DNA from: Harenicola maris
Lineage (GTDB): Bacteria; Pseudomonadota; Alphaproteobacteria; Rhodobacterales; Rhodobacteraceae
Reading direction: 5' to 3'
Assembly: GCA_018524345.1 (NCBI GenBank)
Contig: JADQAZ010000001.1
Span: 1,054,001 to 1,118,000, forward strand
Length of the DNA: 64,000 bases
Shown: positions 45,524 through 55,228 of the stretch, piece after piece
Layout of the letters: the number at the start of each line of letters is the position of its first letter
Position numbering within the stretch: the first letter of the stretch is position 1
The notes under the pieces: generated by a model
Told to the model about the DNA's origin: nothing
The model's input: only the letters and a program-made list of their open reading frames with translations
Databases searched by the model: none
Translations under genes and position numbers: made by a program

Positions 45524-46258
45524 ATGGCAAGTGAGACCCAATCAGGCGCGGTGCGTAAGGCGCCGGAGCATGTTGCAATCATCATGGATGGCAATGGTCG
45601 ATGGGCCACCCGCCGCGGACGGCCCCGTCTGTTCGGTCACCACGCAGGCGCGCGCCGCGTGCGCGAGATTGTCGAGGCTTGCCCCGATCTGGACGTCAAA
45701 TACCTGACGATTTTTGCCTTCTCCACCGAGAACTGGAAACGCACCCAGGCCGAGGTCTCCGGCCTTATGTTGTTGTTTCGGCGCTATATTCGCAAGGAAA
45801 GCCAGCGGCTGCTGGCGAAGGGTGTGCGGGTGCGCTTCATCGGCGACCGTATCAAACTGGACGCCGCCCTGATCACCCTGATGGATGATCTGGAGGCCCT
45901 GACCGCCCATAACGACAAGGTGCATCTGACCATCGCGCTCAACTACGGCGGCCGCGATGAGGTCACCCGCGCCACCCGCCGCATGGCGACCGAGGTGGCC
46001 GAGGGGCGCCTGCTGCCCGAGGACGTGGACGCCGAAACTCTGGGCCGCTTCCTTGACACCTGCATGCTGCCGGATCCCGACCTTGTGATCCGCACAAGCG
46101 GCGAGGCGCGGATTTCCAATTTCCTGCTCTGGCAGTCCGCCTATGCGGAATACGAATTTATCGACACGCTCTGGCCCGATTTCAGCGCGGAACGCTTTGC
46201 CGAGGTTTTGGCCGGTTACGGCAATCGCGAGCGTCGTTTCGGCGCGGTTCTGGCCTAG
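45524..46258 (+). CDS. uppS: Isoprenyl (undecaprenyl-diphosphate) synthase
   Basis: A 244-residue cis-prenyltransferase making the C55 carrier for peptidoglycan and polysaccharide export. The catalytic Asp22 sits in IIMDGNGRWATRR, followed by GHHAGARRVREIV, FAFSTENWKR and the C-terminal IRTSGEARISNFLLWQSAYA. Length is typical. GAAGGAGAG precedes the ATG. It is the head of the cluster leading to lipid A genes. Confidence 0.96.
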   Translation: MASETQSGAVRKAPEHVAIIMDGNGRWATRRGRPRLFGHHAGARRVREIVEACPDLDVKYLTIFAFSTENWKRTQAEVSGLMLLFRRYIRKESQRLLAKGVRVRFIGDRIKLDAALITLMDDLEALTAHNDKVHLTIALNYGGRDEVTRATRRMATEVAEGRLLPEDVDAETLGRFLDTCMLPDPDLVIRTSGEARISNFLLWQSAYAEYEFIDTLWPDFSAERFAEVLAGYGNRERRFGAVLA

Positions 46259-46340
46259 ACACCCCTTTCGGATCACTTCAGCATGATACGCTACTGCACG
46301 GATATTCCACATCTTTATCAGGTTCCGGGCCAAGGCCCGG

Positions 46341-47132
46341 TTGCGGCCCTTGTCCAGTAAGTGGGATGATCTTGCCCCGCGTCTGATCTCGGGCCTTGTG
46401 ATGATCGTTCTGGGCATCGCCGCGATCCGCATGGGCGGCGTCTGGTTCCAGATGCTGACCGTTTTCGTCACGGCGGTGATGATCTGGGAACTGGCCAATA
46501 TGATCCGGCAGGAGGGGGAGGCCTCCATGCTTCTGGCGGCCTTTACTGCCAGCGTGCTCTCCGGCCTTCTGGTGCTGGACGGCCCCGTTTCTGCCGTGCT
46601 TCTGCTGCTGCCCGCTGTGTTAGGGATGCTGGCTATGCCGCGGGAAAGGCTGACGTTTTTCCTGTTTGCTGTCGGGATTGTCGCCGCCGGTTGGGGGCTG
46701 GTCAGTTTCCGCGAGACCCACGGCGGCACATGGATTTTCTGGCTCGTGATCGTGGTGGTTGTCACCGATGTCGCGGGCTATTTCGCGGGCCGTATCTTTG
46801 GCGGGCCAAAGTTCTGGCCGCGCATCAGCCCCAAGAAAACATGGTCCGGCACCGTGGCGGGCTGGATCGGCGCGGCGCTGGTGGGGGCCTTGTTCCTGAC
46901 ATTCACCAATGCGGGGCGGGACCTGATCTGGATTTCCGCGGTGCTTTCCCTTGCCTCGCAACTGGGCGATATCGCGGAAAGCGCGCTCAAGCGGCGGATG
47001 GGCGTCAAGGACAGCTCGGCCCTGATCCCCGGCCATGGCGGGCTGTTTGACCGCTTTGACGGCTTGCTGGGGGCGGCACTGCTGATGCTCTTGGTCTCGC
47101 TCCTCGTGGACGTGCCACGGGTGAATATATGA
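46341..47132 (+). CDS. cdsA: Phosphatidate cytidylyltransferase (CDP-diglyceride synthase)
   Basis: A 263-residue multi-helix inner-membrane enzyme converting phosphatidate and CTP to CDP-diacylglycerol. The family signature is split between DVAGYFAGRIFGGPKFWP with SPKKTWSGTVAG, and the C-terminal SQLGDIAESALKRRMGVKDS with LIPGHGGLFDRFDGLL. No ATG is available at the start; TTG at 46341 or 46350 is the likely initiation codon. Its stop overlaps the ATG of dxr. Confidence 0.94.
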   Translation: MRPLSSKWDDLAPRLISGLVMIVLGIAAIRMGGVWFQMLTVFVTAVMIWELANMIRQEGEASMLLAAFTASVLSGLLVLDGPVSAVLLLLPAVLGMLAMPRERLTFFLFAVGIVAAGWGLVSFRETHGGTWIFWLVIVVVVTDVAGYFAGRIFGGPKFWPRISPKKTWSGTVAGWIGAALVGALFLTFTNAGRDLIWISAVLSLASQLGDIAESALKRRMGVKDSSALIPGHGGLFDRFDGLLGAALLMLLVSLLVDVPRVNI

Positions 47133-48298
47133 GGGCTGTGACGGTCCTTGGATCGACGGGCTCGATCGGGGAAAACACACTGGATCTGATCGGCCGCGAT
47201 GCGGGGGGGTATGACGTTGTCGCCCTGACCGGCGGGCGCAATATTGCGCGGCTGGCCGAACAGGCCGTGACCCATAATGCCAGTGTCGCCGTGACGGCTT
47301 TTCCCGAATTGTATCAGGACCTTAAAACCCGTCTTTCAGGCACGGGGATAGAGGTTGCGGCGGGGCCAGAGGCCGTGTTGCAGGCCGCAGAGCGCCCCGC
47401 AGATTGGGTCATGTCCGGCATCATCGGCGTGGCGGGTCTGGCCCCCGGCCTAAAGGCCTTGGAACAGGGTAAGACCCTCGCCCTTGCTAACAAAGAAAGC
47501 CTCGTTTGCGCGGGCCCCTTGCTCCTTGGCGCGGCGCGGGATCACGGGGCGACGGTGCTTCCGGTCGACAGCGAACATTCCGCCGTGTTTCAGGCCCTGA
47601 TCGGCGAGGATATCGCCGCCGTGGAGCGCATCGTGATCACCGCCAGCGGCGGGGCCTTTCGCGACTGGCCCTTGGACAGGCTCGCCGAGGCGACGCTGGA
47701 GCAGGCCAGTTCCCATCCCAATTGGGAGATGGGTCAGCGGATTACCATCGACAGTGCCTCCATGTTTAATAAGGCCATGGAGGTTATTGAAACCAAGGAG
47801 TTTTTTAGTGTCGCGCCGGATCAGATCGAGGTGCTGGTGCATCCCGAAAGCCTGATCCACGCGCTTGTGGGCTTCAATGACGGGGCGCTCATGGCCCATG
47901 TCGGCCCGCCCGATATGCGCCACGCCATCGGTTTTGCCCTCAACTGGCCCGAGCGGCGCACCCTGCCGGTCGAACGCCTTGACCTTGCCGCCATCGGCAC
48001 CCTCAATTTTGCCGCCCCCGATGCCCGCCGCTGGCCCGCGCTGCGCCTTGCAACGTGGGTGATGGAACACGGCGGCCTTGCGGGTGCGGCCTTTAACGGG
48101 GCCAAGGAACAGGCGCTTGACGCCTTTATTTCAAAGCAGATCGGGTTTACCCAGATGGCGCAGATCGTCGAGGCGGCGCTTGAGGCTATGGAAGCAGACA
48201 ATTCCTTGGCATCAACGGAAATTCGCCTTGATAACGTCACACAAGCGGACCAAACCGCAAGAGAACGGGCGCGCGCGGCCATCGCAGCGCTGAATTAA
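47129..48298 (+). CDS. dxr: 1-deoxy-D-xylulose 5-phosphate reductoisomerase
   Basis: A 389-residue NADPH-dependent enzyme, second step of the MEP isoprenoid pathway. It has the NADPH loop VTVLGSTGSIGENTLDLI, the metal-binding VDSEHSAVFQ, TASGGAFRDWP, and SSHPNWEMGQRITIDSASMF. It begins within the cdsA stop (ATGA), so the two are translationally coupled. Its product feeds the UppS substrate supply. Confidence 0.96.
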   Translation: MRAVTVLGSTGSIGENTLDLIGRDAGGYDVVALTGGRNIARLAEQAVTHNASVAVTAFPELYQDLKTRLSGTGIEVAAGPEAVLQAAERPADWVMSGIIGVAGLAPGLKALEQGKTLALANKESLVCAGPLLLGAARDHGATVLPVDSEHSAVFQALIGEDIAAVERIVITASGGAFRDWPLDRLAEATLEQASSHPNWEMGQRITIDSASMFNKAMEVIETKEFFSVAPDQIEVLVHPESLIHALVGFNDGALMAHVGPPDMRHAIGFALNWPERRTLPVERLDLAAIGTLNFAAPDARRWPALRLATWVMEHGGLAGAAFNGAKEQALDAFISKQIGFTQMAQIVEAALEAMEADNSLASTEIRLDNVTQADQTARERARAAIAALN

Positions 48299-48333
48299 TA
48301 CCATACGGCCACGGCACAGGAGCGACCTAACCA

Positions 48334-49689
48334 ATGGATATTCTTGGACTTTTACCGTCATTCGGCGGGATCATCTGGACAGCTTTGTTCTTCGTGGTGG
48401 CCCTGTCGGTGATCGTTGCGGTGCATGAATACGGCCATTACATCGTGGGCCGCTGGTGCGGTATCCACGCAGAGGTCTTCAGCCTCGGCTTCGGCCCCGT
48501 CGTGTATCGCCGCCCTGACAAGCGCGGCACGGTTTGGCAGATTGCCGCCCTGCCTTTGGGCGGTTTTGTGAAATTTCTGGGCGATGCGGATGCGGCCTCG
48601 GGCAAGGACGGCGAGGCGATGACCGGCCTGACCGATGCGGAGCGCCGGCGCACCATGCACGGCGCCCCCCTTTGGGCGCGGGCAGCCACGGTTGTGGCGG
48701 GGCCTGTGTTCAACTTTGCCCTGTCGATTGTGGTGTTTGCCATCGTGCTTATGGTGAACGGCACCGCGCGCGAGCCGGTGACCGTGGATGACCTGATCCC
48801 ATTGCCCGCACAGGCGCAAACCCTTGAAAGCGGTGACCAAATTCTGGCCGTCGGCGGCACCCAAACCCCCAGCTACGAGGAATTCTTTGCCGCTGTTGAG
48901 GAGCTTCCTGTCGAGGAGGCGATCTCCTACACCATCGTGCGGGACGGCACCGAGATGCAGATCAACGCGCCTTACCCTTTCCCGCCGCTGATCTCTGCGG
49001 TGCAGCCCGGATCGGCCGCCATGGCAGCGGATTTACAGGTGGGCGATGTAATAACCGCGATTGACGGCGCGCCTGTCTCGGCCTTCAAACAGCTGCAGGC
49101 CATGGTTTCGGCCAGTGACGGCAAGGTTTTGCTGCTGGATGTCTGGCGTCCGGGCGCAGAGGCGGGGCAGGGCGAGGCGCTCAAATTCTCCCTCGCGCCG
49201 CGTTCGGTTGATTTGCCCCTGCCGGAGGGCGGGTTTGAAACCCGCTGGCTGATCGGCATGACGGGCGGCTTGATGTTCACGCCAGCAACGGAATCCCCCG
49301 GCGTGGTTGCGGCGGCGAGATACGGCGTGACGCAGACGATCTTTATCGTCAAATCTTCGATTTCCGGCCTATATCACATGATCACCGGCGCCATCAGCAC
49401 CTGTAACCTCAGCGGCCCCCTTGGCATTGCCGAGACATCGGGCGCGGCGGCGAGTCAGGGTGTCATGGCCTTTGTCTACTTTATCGCGGTGCTATCGACG
49501 GCGGTTGGCATGCTGAACCTTTTTCCGATCCCGGTTCTGGACGGGGGCCACCTTGTGTTCCACGCCTATGAGGCTGTGACAGGCAAACCACCCGGTGACA
49601 AAGCCCTGCGTATCCTGATGGCGATCGGCCTTGCGGTCCTTCTCAGCCTGATGGCCTTCGCCCTGACCAACGATATCTTCTGCCCCTAG
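48334..49689 (+). CDS. rseP: RIP metalloprotease RseP (site-2 protease)
   Basis: A 451-residue inner-membrane zinc protease that cleaves within transmembrane segments, such as those of anti-sigma factors. The zinc site HEYGH is at residues 31-35 in the first helix, a PDZ domain sits in the middle (ISAVQPGSAAMAADLQVGDV), and the third zinc ligand is in NLFPIPVLDGGH near residue 400. It is in the cell-envelope cluster between dxr and bamA. Confidence 0.95.
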   Translation: MDILGLLPSFGGIIWTALFFVVALSVIVAVHEYGHYIVGRWCGIHAEVFSLGFGPVVYRRPDKRGTVWQIAALPLGGFVKFLGDADAASGKDGEAMTGLTDAERRRTMHGAPLWARAATVVAGPVFNFALSIVVFAIVLMVNGTAREPVTVDDLIPLPAQAQTLESGDQILAVGGTQTPSYEEFFAAVEELPVEEAISYTIVRDGTEMQINAPYPFPPLISAVQPGSAAMAADLQVGDVITAIDGAPVSAFKQLQAMVSASDGKVLLLDVWRPGAEAGQGEALKFSLAPRSVDLPLPEGGFETRWLIGMTGGLMFTPATESPGVVAAARYGVTQTIFIVKSSISGLYHMITGAISTCNLSGPLGIAETSGAAASQGVMAFVYFIAVLSTAVGMLNLFPIPVLDGGHLVFHAYEAVTGKPPGDKALRILMAIGLAVLLSLMAFALTNDIFCP

Positions 49690-49774
49690 GTCATGTTTGT
49701 TTCCGCCGGTTTTGTCCAATTTGTGCCACATTCCCCTGTTAGGCACTCGGGTCAGAGCAGCTAGGGAGAGTTCC

Positions 49775-49906
49775 ATGCAGACGATGACCGCCGGATATGA
49801 CAGCCTGCGCCTTCTTTTGGCGCTCAACTGGGCACGCCTGATGTATGGCTGCACCATTGCCGGTTCGCTGGTTGGCGGCGCCTATGTGGGCAAGCTGTTT
49901 TTCTAA
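49775..49906 (+). CDS. Small single-pass membrane protein (43 residues)
   Basis: MQTMTAGYDSLRLLLALNWA starts a 43-residue peptide with one hydrophobic helix (about 22-40, ending AYVGKLFF). CTAGGGAGAG precedes the ATG at a suitable distance. It lies between rseP and bamA. No known family. I consider it likely to be expressed because of the ribosome site, codon use and helix, but its role is unknown. Confidence 0.5.
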   Translation: MQTMTAGYDSLRLLLALNWARLMYGCTIAGSLVGGAYVGKLFF

Positions 49907-49961
49907 AACAGGGCCCTTTCCCTCACGGCTCTGTGTTGCCCAAAATCCGCCCAACTGCGTT

Positions 49962-49990
49962 TTGACAACGGGGCCGATAAAAGATACCAC
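49962..49990 (+). promoter_or_regulatory. Candidate promoter for bamA
   Basis: A consensus -35 TTGACA (49962-49967) with a 17-nt spacer and a weak -10 TACCAC (49985-49990), 39 bp upstream of bamA. The small-protein gene ends before it, so bamA and the lipid A genes could be transcribed from here as well as from upstream. Confidence 0.4.
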
Positions 49991-50028
49991 CAGAATAATA
50001 TAAAAAGAACGCTCAAGAGGCGAAGAGT

Positions 50029-52410
50029 ATGGTGGGATTCGTGAATAAAACGCACAAGGTAATGCGCCCGTTTCAGCGGCTGAGTGTTATGCTGATGTTG
50101 GGGGTGGCGCTGCCTGTGACTGCCCTTCCTAATATGGCGGTGGCTCAGTCCTTCAGATTCACCAGTGTCGAGATCGAAGGCAACCAGCGTGTGGATGCCT
50201 CGACCATCCTGACCTATGCCGGTATCGCGCGGGGGCAGACGGTCTCTGCGGCGCAGGTGAATGACGCCACGCAGAACATCCTGAACTCCGGCCTGTTCGA
50301 GAGCGTAGAGATTGCCCCACGCGGCAATACCCTTGTGATCAAGGTCATCGAATACCCGACGGTCAACCGGATTGATTTCCAAGGCAACAAGCGCATCAAG
50401 GACGAGGACCTGAACACTCTGGTCCAGAGCCGCTCGCGCCGTGTTTTCACGCCCTCTTTGGCCGAATCCGACGCCGCATTGATCACCGAGGCCTACCGCC
50501 AGCAGGGCCGTTTGGCCGCGACGGTCGAGCCCAAGATCATCCGCCGCTCTGACAACCGCGTTGATCTGGTGTTCGAAATCACCGAGGGGCGCGTGGTCGA
50601 GATCGAGCGCCTGTCCTTCATCGGCAACTCCGAATTCAATGACCGTCGCTTGCGCCGCGTTCTGGAAACCAAACAGGCGGGTATCTTCCGGCAGGTGATT
50701 TCCAATGACACTTTGGTCGAGGACCGGATCGAGTTCGACAAGCAGGTTCTGCGCGATTTCTACCAATCTCGCGGCTACGTTGATTTTCAGGTGCAGGCCG
50801 CCAACTCTGAACTGACCCGCACAAGGGACGGTTTCTTGGTGACCTTCAACGTCCAAGAGGGGCAGCAGTTCCGCTTTGGCGAGGTCTTCGTGTCCTCCGA
50901 TCTCGATGAGATCGACACCGCCGAGTATGAAAACGCCATCTCTGGCGGGTTGTTCAGCCGCGGTGCAGAGGGCGGGCGGGTTTACTCTCCTTCTGTTGTG
51001 GAAAACGCCATTGCGCGTCTGGAGCGTTTGGCGATTGCGCAGGGGTTGAACTTTGTGCGCGTAGAGCCGCGCATCACCCGCAATGACCGCGACCTGACCC
51101 TTGACCTTGAGTTGTTCGTGACCCGCGGCGACCGTATCTTTGTGGAGCGGATCGACATCGAGGGGAACTCCACCACCCTTGACCGCGTCGTGCGCCGCCA
51201 GTTCAAAGTTGTTGAGGGCGACCCCTTCAACGCCCGCGAAATCCGCGAGAGCGCAGAGCGTATCCGTGCCCTTGGCTTCTTTACCAATGCCGATGTGCAG
51301 GCGCGCGAGGGGTCCGGCCCCGATCAGGTGATCGTGGATGTGGATGTGGAAGAGGCGCCGACAGGCAGCCTTGGCTTTGGTGCCAGCTTCTCTGTCGACA
51401 GCGGCATCGGTTTCAACATCACCTTCTCCGAGCGCAACTTCCTTGGTCGCGGGCAGTCACTTGCCTTCGATGTCAACACCACGGATTCGGCGCAATCGCT
51501 CGGCTTCAGCTTTGTCGAGCCTGCCTTCCTTGGCCGCGATGTGGCCTTCGGGATCAACACCTCCTTCCGTCTGACGGAAAGCGAATTTACCGATTACGAC
51601 ACCAAGCGCGGGAACTTCTCTCCCTTCCTCGAATTCCCGGTCAGCGAGCGCGGCCGTCTGCAGGCACGCTATACGCTGGCTTACGACGAGCTGCTCAATG
51701 TTGACACCGGCGATGACGATGACGCCACCGATACGGGCTCTTCCTTCGTGCTGCGCGAAGAAGAGGGTTTCAACTGGACCAGCGGCGTTGGCTATACCTA
51801 TGAATACGACAGCCGCGATGTTGGGCTGAATCCCAATGCCGGTGTTCTGCTGCGCTTCAGCCAGGACCTGATGGGCCTTGGCGGCGATCGCCGCTTTGTC
51901 CGCTCGACCCTGCTGATGGCGGCAGAGGCCAAGGTTCTCAATGACGAGGTCACACTGCGGGCCGAGCTTGAGGCCGGGTCTTTGAACTTTATTACCGGCG
52001 GGTCCACCGTGATTGACAGGTTCAACCTGAACGGCAAGATCCGCGGCTTTGAATCCAGCGGCGTTGGTCCGCGCGATCTGAACGTCACCAATCAGGATGC
52101 CTTGGGCGGCGAAAACTTTGCCGTTGCCCGCTTTGAGGCCGAATTCCCCTTGGGCCTGCCCGAGGAATACGGCATTCGCGGCGGCGTCTTTTATGATGTC
52201 GGCTCGGTTTGGGGCCTGAGCAATACAGCGGGCGGGCCTGCTGGCCTTGATCTGATTGACGACAGCATGCGTGTGCGCTCTGCCATCGGTGTTTCGATCT
52301 TCTGGACAACGGCGATTGGCCCTCTGCGGTTCAACTTCTCCGAAGCCCTGCAGAAAGAGGAATACGACAACGAGCAGAGCTTTGACCTGACCATCTCTAC
52401 CCGCTTCTGA
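50029..52410 (+). CDS. bamA: Outer-membrane assembly factor BamA
   Basis: A 793-residue central part of the BAM complex that inserts beta-barrel proteins. The signal peptide ends near residue 39 (ALPNMAVA). POTRA domains follow from FRFTSVEIEGNQRVDAST; their repeats can be seen at GNKRIKDEDL, GNSEFNDRRL and GNSTTLDRVV. The C-terminal barrel carries a YRF-like tail region (GPLRFNFSEALQKEEYDNEQ) and ends in Phe. The stop overlaps the skp ATG by one base. Confidence 0.97.
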   Translation: MVGFVNKTHKVMRPFQRLSVMLMLGVALPVTALPNMAVAQSFRFTSVEIEGNQRVDASTILTYAGIARGQTVSAAQVNDATQNILNSGLFESVEIAPRGNTLVIKVIEYPTVNRIDFQGNKRIKDEDLNTLVQSRSRRVFTPSLAESDAALITEAYRQQGRLAATVEPKIIRRSDNRVDLVFEITEGRVVEIERLSFIGNSEFNDRRLRRVLETKQAGIFRQVISNDTLVEDRIEFDKQVLRDFYQSRGYVDFQVQAANSELTRTRDGFLVTFNVQEGQQFRFGEVFVSSDLDEIDTAEYENAISGGLFSRGAEGGRVYSPSVVENAIARLERLAIAQGLNFVRVEPRITRNDRDLTLDLELFVTRGDRIFVERIDIEGNSTTLDRVVRRQFKVVEGDPFNAREIRESAERIRALGFFTNADVQAREGSGPDQVIVDVDVEEAPTGSLGFGASFSVDSGIGFNITFSERNFLGRGQSLAFDVNTTDSAQSLGFSFVEPAFLGRDVAFGINTSFRLTESEFTDYDTKRGNFSPFLEFPVSERGRLQARYTLAYDELLNVDTGDDDDATDTGSSFVLREEEGFNWTSGVGYTYEYDSRDVGLNPNAGVLLRFSQDLMGLGGDRRFVRSTLLMAAEAKVLNDEVTLRAELEAGSLNFITGGSTVIDRFNLNGKIRGFESSGVGPRDLNVTNQDALGGENFAVARFEAEFPLGLPEEYGIRGGVFYDVGSVWGLSNTAGGPAGLDLIDDSMRVRSAIGVSIFWTTAIGPLRFNFSEALQKEEYDNEQSFDLTISTRF

Positions 52411-53126
52411 TGTTGGCGCGGGCGATAGGGCTTGGGGGGCGGGGCCTTTGGCTCTGCGCCCTTTTGCTGGCCGTCCATGTGATCGCCAGCCCGGCAGAGG
52501 CACAACAGCAACTGCCGAGCAGCCCCATTCTGGTGGTCGATCAGGAACGCCTGTTTACCGATACGCTCTTTGGCAAGCGGGTTCAGGCAGAGATCGACGC
52601 CGCCAGTCAGGACCTGATCGCCGAGAACAGCCGCATCCAAGAGGAACTCGCCGCCGAGGAAGAGGAGCTGACGCAAAAACGCGCTACGATGGAGCCCGCC
52701 GCGTTTCGCGTTCTGGCCGATGCCTTTGATGAAAAGGCCACGCGCCTACGGGCCATTCAGGACGCCAAAATCCCGCGCCTGACACGTCAACGCGACCGCG
52801 AGCGACAGAAGTTCATGAACGCCCTTCTGCCGATTCTTGGCCAGATCACACAGGATCGCGGCGCGGTTGCGGTGTTGGAACGGCGCTCTGTCTTTGTCTC
52901 CGTCGCGGCGATTGACGTGACCGACCAGATCATCGCACGCGCGGATGAACTGCTGGGGGACGGCGCGGGCATTGACCCGCCCACGCCCAAGCCGCGCCCG
53001 GACCTGACGACATCGCAAGACAGCGACCCCGTTGACCCCGAAACGCCCGAACTGTCAGAGGACGCGGCGGAAGGTGACGCGGAGACCGAAACCACCCCGG
53101 CCGATGCGCCGGATGACACAGAATAA
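52410..53126 (+). CDS. skp: OmpH/Skp family periplasmic chaperone
   Basis: A 238-residue exported protein that holds unfolded outer-membrane proteins on the way to BamA. It has a signal peptide (to about residue 31, ASPAEA), then [20 protein letters not shown], a long coiled coil (residues about 60-135, [20 protein letters not shown]) and an acidic, Pro/Thr-rich tail not found in short Skp proteins. TGATG overlap with bamA implies co-translation. Confidence 0.88.
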   Translation: MLARAIGLGGRGLWLCALLLAVHVIASPAEAQQQLPSSPILVVDQERLFTDTLFGKRVQAEIDAASQDLIAENSRIQEELAAEEEELTQKRATMEPAAFRVLADAFDEKATRLRAIQDAKIPRLTRQRDRERQKFMNALLPILGQITQDRGAVAVLERRSVFVSVAAIDVTDQIIARADELLGDGAGIDPPTPKPRPDLTTSQDSDPVDPETPELSEDAAEGDAETETTPADAPDDTE

Positions 53127-53148
53127 AAACGAGGAAACCATAGCCCAT

Positions 53149-53616
53149 ATGAGTGACACTGACCTGAAGTCCGCCGATCTTGAAATGATCACCCGGATCA
53201 TCCCGCATCGCTATCCTTTCCTTCTGGTGGATAAGGTGCGCGACATCGATGTGGGCAAATCGGCTGTGGGCATCAAGAATGTCACCTTCAACGAGCCGCA
53301 TTTTCAGGGCCATTTCCCCGGCACCCCCATCATGCCCGGCGTGACCATCATCGAGGCCATGGCCCAAACCGCGGCTGTTATGGTCGGCGTCAGTCAGGAC
53401 CTGATCGACACCAATATGCTGATCTATTTCATGGCCATCGATAAGGCCAAGTTCCGGCGCAAGGTTGTGCCGGGCGATGTTCTGGAATTGCACATCACGG
53501 TCAAACGCGGCGGTTCCAAAATCTGGAAATTCGCAGGCCGCGCCTTGGTTGACGGCGAGATGGCCGCAGAGGCCGAATTCACCGCCATGATGGACCTGCC
53601 AGAGGCAAGCGCCTGA
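53149..53616 (+). CDS. fabZ: 3-hydroxyacyl-ACP dehydratase FabZ
   Basis: A 155-residue hotdog enzyme that dehydrates 3-hydroxyacyl-ACP in fatty-acid synthesis and so controls the pool used by LpxA. The catalytic His55 lies in [12 protein letters not shown] and Glu69 in IIEAMAQ. I chose the ATG at 53149, preceded by GAGGAAAC at some distance; an ATG at 53113 would add 12 residues and overlap skp. lpxA begins at the stop (TGATG). Confidence 0.95.
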   Translation: MSDTDLKSADLEMITRIIPHRYPFLLVDKVRDIDVGKSAVGIKNVTFNEPHFQGHFPGTPIMPGVTIIEAMAQTAAVMVGVSQDLIDTNMLIYFMAIDKAKFRRKVVPGDVLELHITVKRGGSKIWKFAGRALVDGEMAAEAEFTAMMDLPEASA

Positions 53617-54410
53617 TGATCGATCCCAGTGCCAGCATCCACCCCTCTGCGGTGGTTGAGGAAGGGGCGCAGATTGGCCCCCGATGCAAGATCGGCCCCT
53701 TTGCCCTGATCGGGCCGCAGGTTGTTTTGCAGGCTGGGGTCGAGGTCAAAAGCCACGCCGTTGTCACCGGCCAGACCGAGGTGGGCGAGGATACGGTGAT
53801 TTTCTCCTTCGCGGTCATCGGGGAAATCCCGCAGGATCTGAAGTTCGACGGCGAGGAGACGCAGCTCAAGATCGGCGCGCGCAATCGCATCCGCGAGCAT
53901 GTGACCATGAACACCGGCACCAAGGGCGGCGGCGGTCTGACCCGCGTCGGCGATGACGGGCTGTTCATGGCGGGCTGCCACGTGGCCCATGACGTGCAGA
54001 TCGGCAACCGCGTGATCCTTGTGAACAATTCCGCTGCCGCAGGGCACTGCGTGATCGAGGATGACGTGATCGTCGGCGGCCTGTCGGGCATCCACCAATG
54101 GGTGCGCATCGGCAAGGGCGCGATCATCGGCGCGGTCACAATGGTGACCAATGACGTCATTCCCTACGGTCTTGTGCAGGCGCCCCGCGGGCAATTGCAC
54201 GGGCTGAACCTTGTGGGCCTGAAGCGGCGCGGGGTGGCCCGCACGGATATCACCGCCCTTCGCGCGGCCTATCAAATGCTGGCACAGGGCGAGGGCACCT
54301 TTCAGGAACGCGCCAAACGGCTCGGCGGCGAGGCTGACAGCAGCTACGTGCGCGAAATCGTCGATTTCGTCCTAGGCGAATCCGACCGCCACTTTTTGAC
54401 ACCGGACTAG
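53616..54410 (+). CDS. lpxA: UDP-N-acetylglucosamine acyltransferase
   Basis: A 264-residue left-handed beta-helix enzyme for the first step of lipid A synthesis. The hexapeptide rungs begin IDPSASIHPSAVVEEGAQIG and continue to residue 190. The catalytic His125 is in CHVAHDVQIG, at the same number as in E. coli. The C-terminal helical domain follows. It overlaps the fabZ stop by 1 bp. Confidence 0.96.
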   Translation: MIDPSASIHPSAVVEEGAQIGPRCKIGPFALIGPQVVLQAGVEVKSHAVVTGQTEVGEDTVIFSFAVIGEIPQDLKFDGEETQLKIGARNRIREHVTMNTGTKGGGGLTRVGDDGLFMAGCHVAHDVQIGNRVILVNNSAAAGHCVIEDDVIVGGLSGIHQWVRIGKGAIIGAVTMVTNDVIPYGLVQAPRGQLHGLNLVGLKRRGVARTDITALRAAYQMLAQGEGTFQERAKRLGGEADSSYVREIVDFVLGESDRHFLTPD

Positions 54411-54415
54411 GGCGC

Positions 54416-55228
54416 ATGCGAGCCATCGTCGCCGGGGCAGGGCATCTGCCCGAGATTTTGGCCGCCCGCCTTCAGGGCGCGCCGCATCGGCTCTGCGCCT
54501 TGGAGGGCTTTGTGCCCGAGGGGTGGGCCGCGCTGGATGTGGATGTGTTCCGTATCGAGCAAATCGGTTCCTTGCTAAACCGCTTGGTCGAGGCGGGCGT
54601 GACACAGGTCTGTTTCGCAGGTGTGATCCGCCGGCCAGAGATGGACCCAACCAAGGTTGACGCGGCCTCGGCCCCGCTTCTTGGCCGCTTGGTCGCCGCT
54701 GCGGGGCAGGGCGACGATGGCGCCCTTCGCGCCGTGGCAGCGCTGTTTGAGGAGCGCGGGATGCAGGTGATCGGTGCGCAGGACATCGCGCCGGACCTGC
54801 TGCCTCAGGCCGGTTGCCTGACCCAGGCAGAACCCACCGAGGCACAGCGCGCCGACGCCGCCCGCGCCGAGGAGATCGTAGAGGCCCTAGGCCGCGCCGA
54901 CGTCGGGCAGGCCTGCGTCGTGGCCAAGGGGCAGGCCCTCACGGTCGAGGGGCTCGGCGGCACCGACTGGATGCTGCGCTCGATCGATCCGGCGGGCCGC
55001 GCCCGTGCCCCATGGATGCCGCAGGGCGGGCTGCTGTTCAAAGCCCCCAAACCCACGCAGGACCGCCGCTTTGACATGCCCACCGTGGGCCCCACCACGA
55101 TTGCCCTTGCGCATTCCGCTGGCCTTGAGGGGATCGTGATCAAGGCGGAAGGCGTGTTTCTGATCGATCCACAGGCCTCCATCGCCGCCGCGAATGACGC
55201 GGGCCTCTTCCTATGGGTGCGCCCATGA
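54416..55228 (+). CDS. lpxI: UDP-2,3-diacylglucosamine pyrophosphatase LpxI (DUF1009)
   Basis: A 270-residue enzyme that cleaves UDP-2,3-diacylglucosamine to give lipid X. LpxI replaces the unrelated LpxH in many alphaproteobacteria. Family marks are IVAGAGHLPEILAARL at the start, QVCFAGVIRRPEM, and MPTVGPTTIALAHSAGLEGI near the end. It lies between lpxA and lpxB, starting 5 bp after lpxA and overlapping the lpxB ATG. Confidence 0.93.
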   Translation: MRAIVAGAGHLPEILAARLQGAPHRLCALEGFVPEGWAALDVDVFRIEQIGSLLNRLVEAGVTQVCFAGVIRRPEMDPTKVDAASAPLLGRLVAAAGQGDDGALRAVAALFEERGMQVIGAQDIAPDLLPQAGCLTQAEPTEAQRADAARAEEIVEALGRADVGQACVVAKGQALTVEGLGGTDWMLRSIDPAGRARAPWMPQGGLLFKAPKPTQDRRFDMPTVGPTTIALAHSAGLEGIVIKAEGVFLIDPQASIAAANDAGLFLWVRP

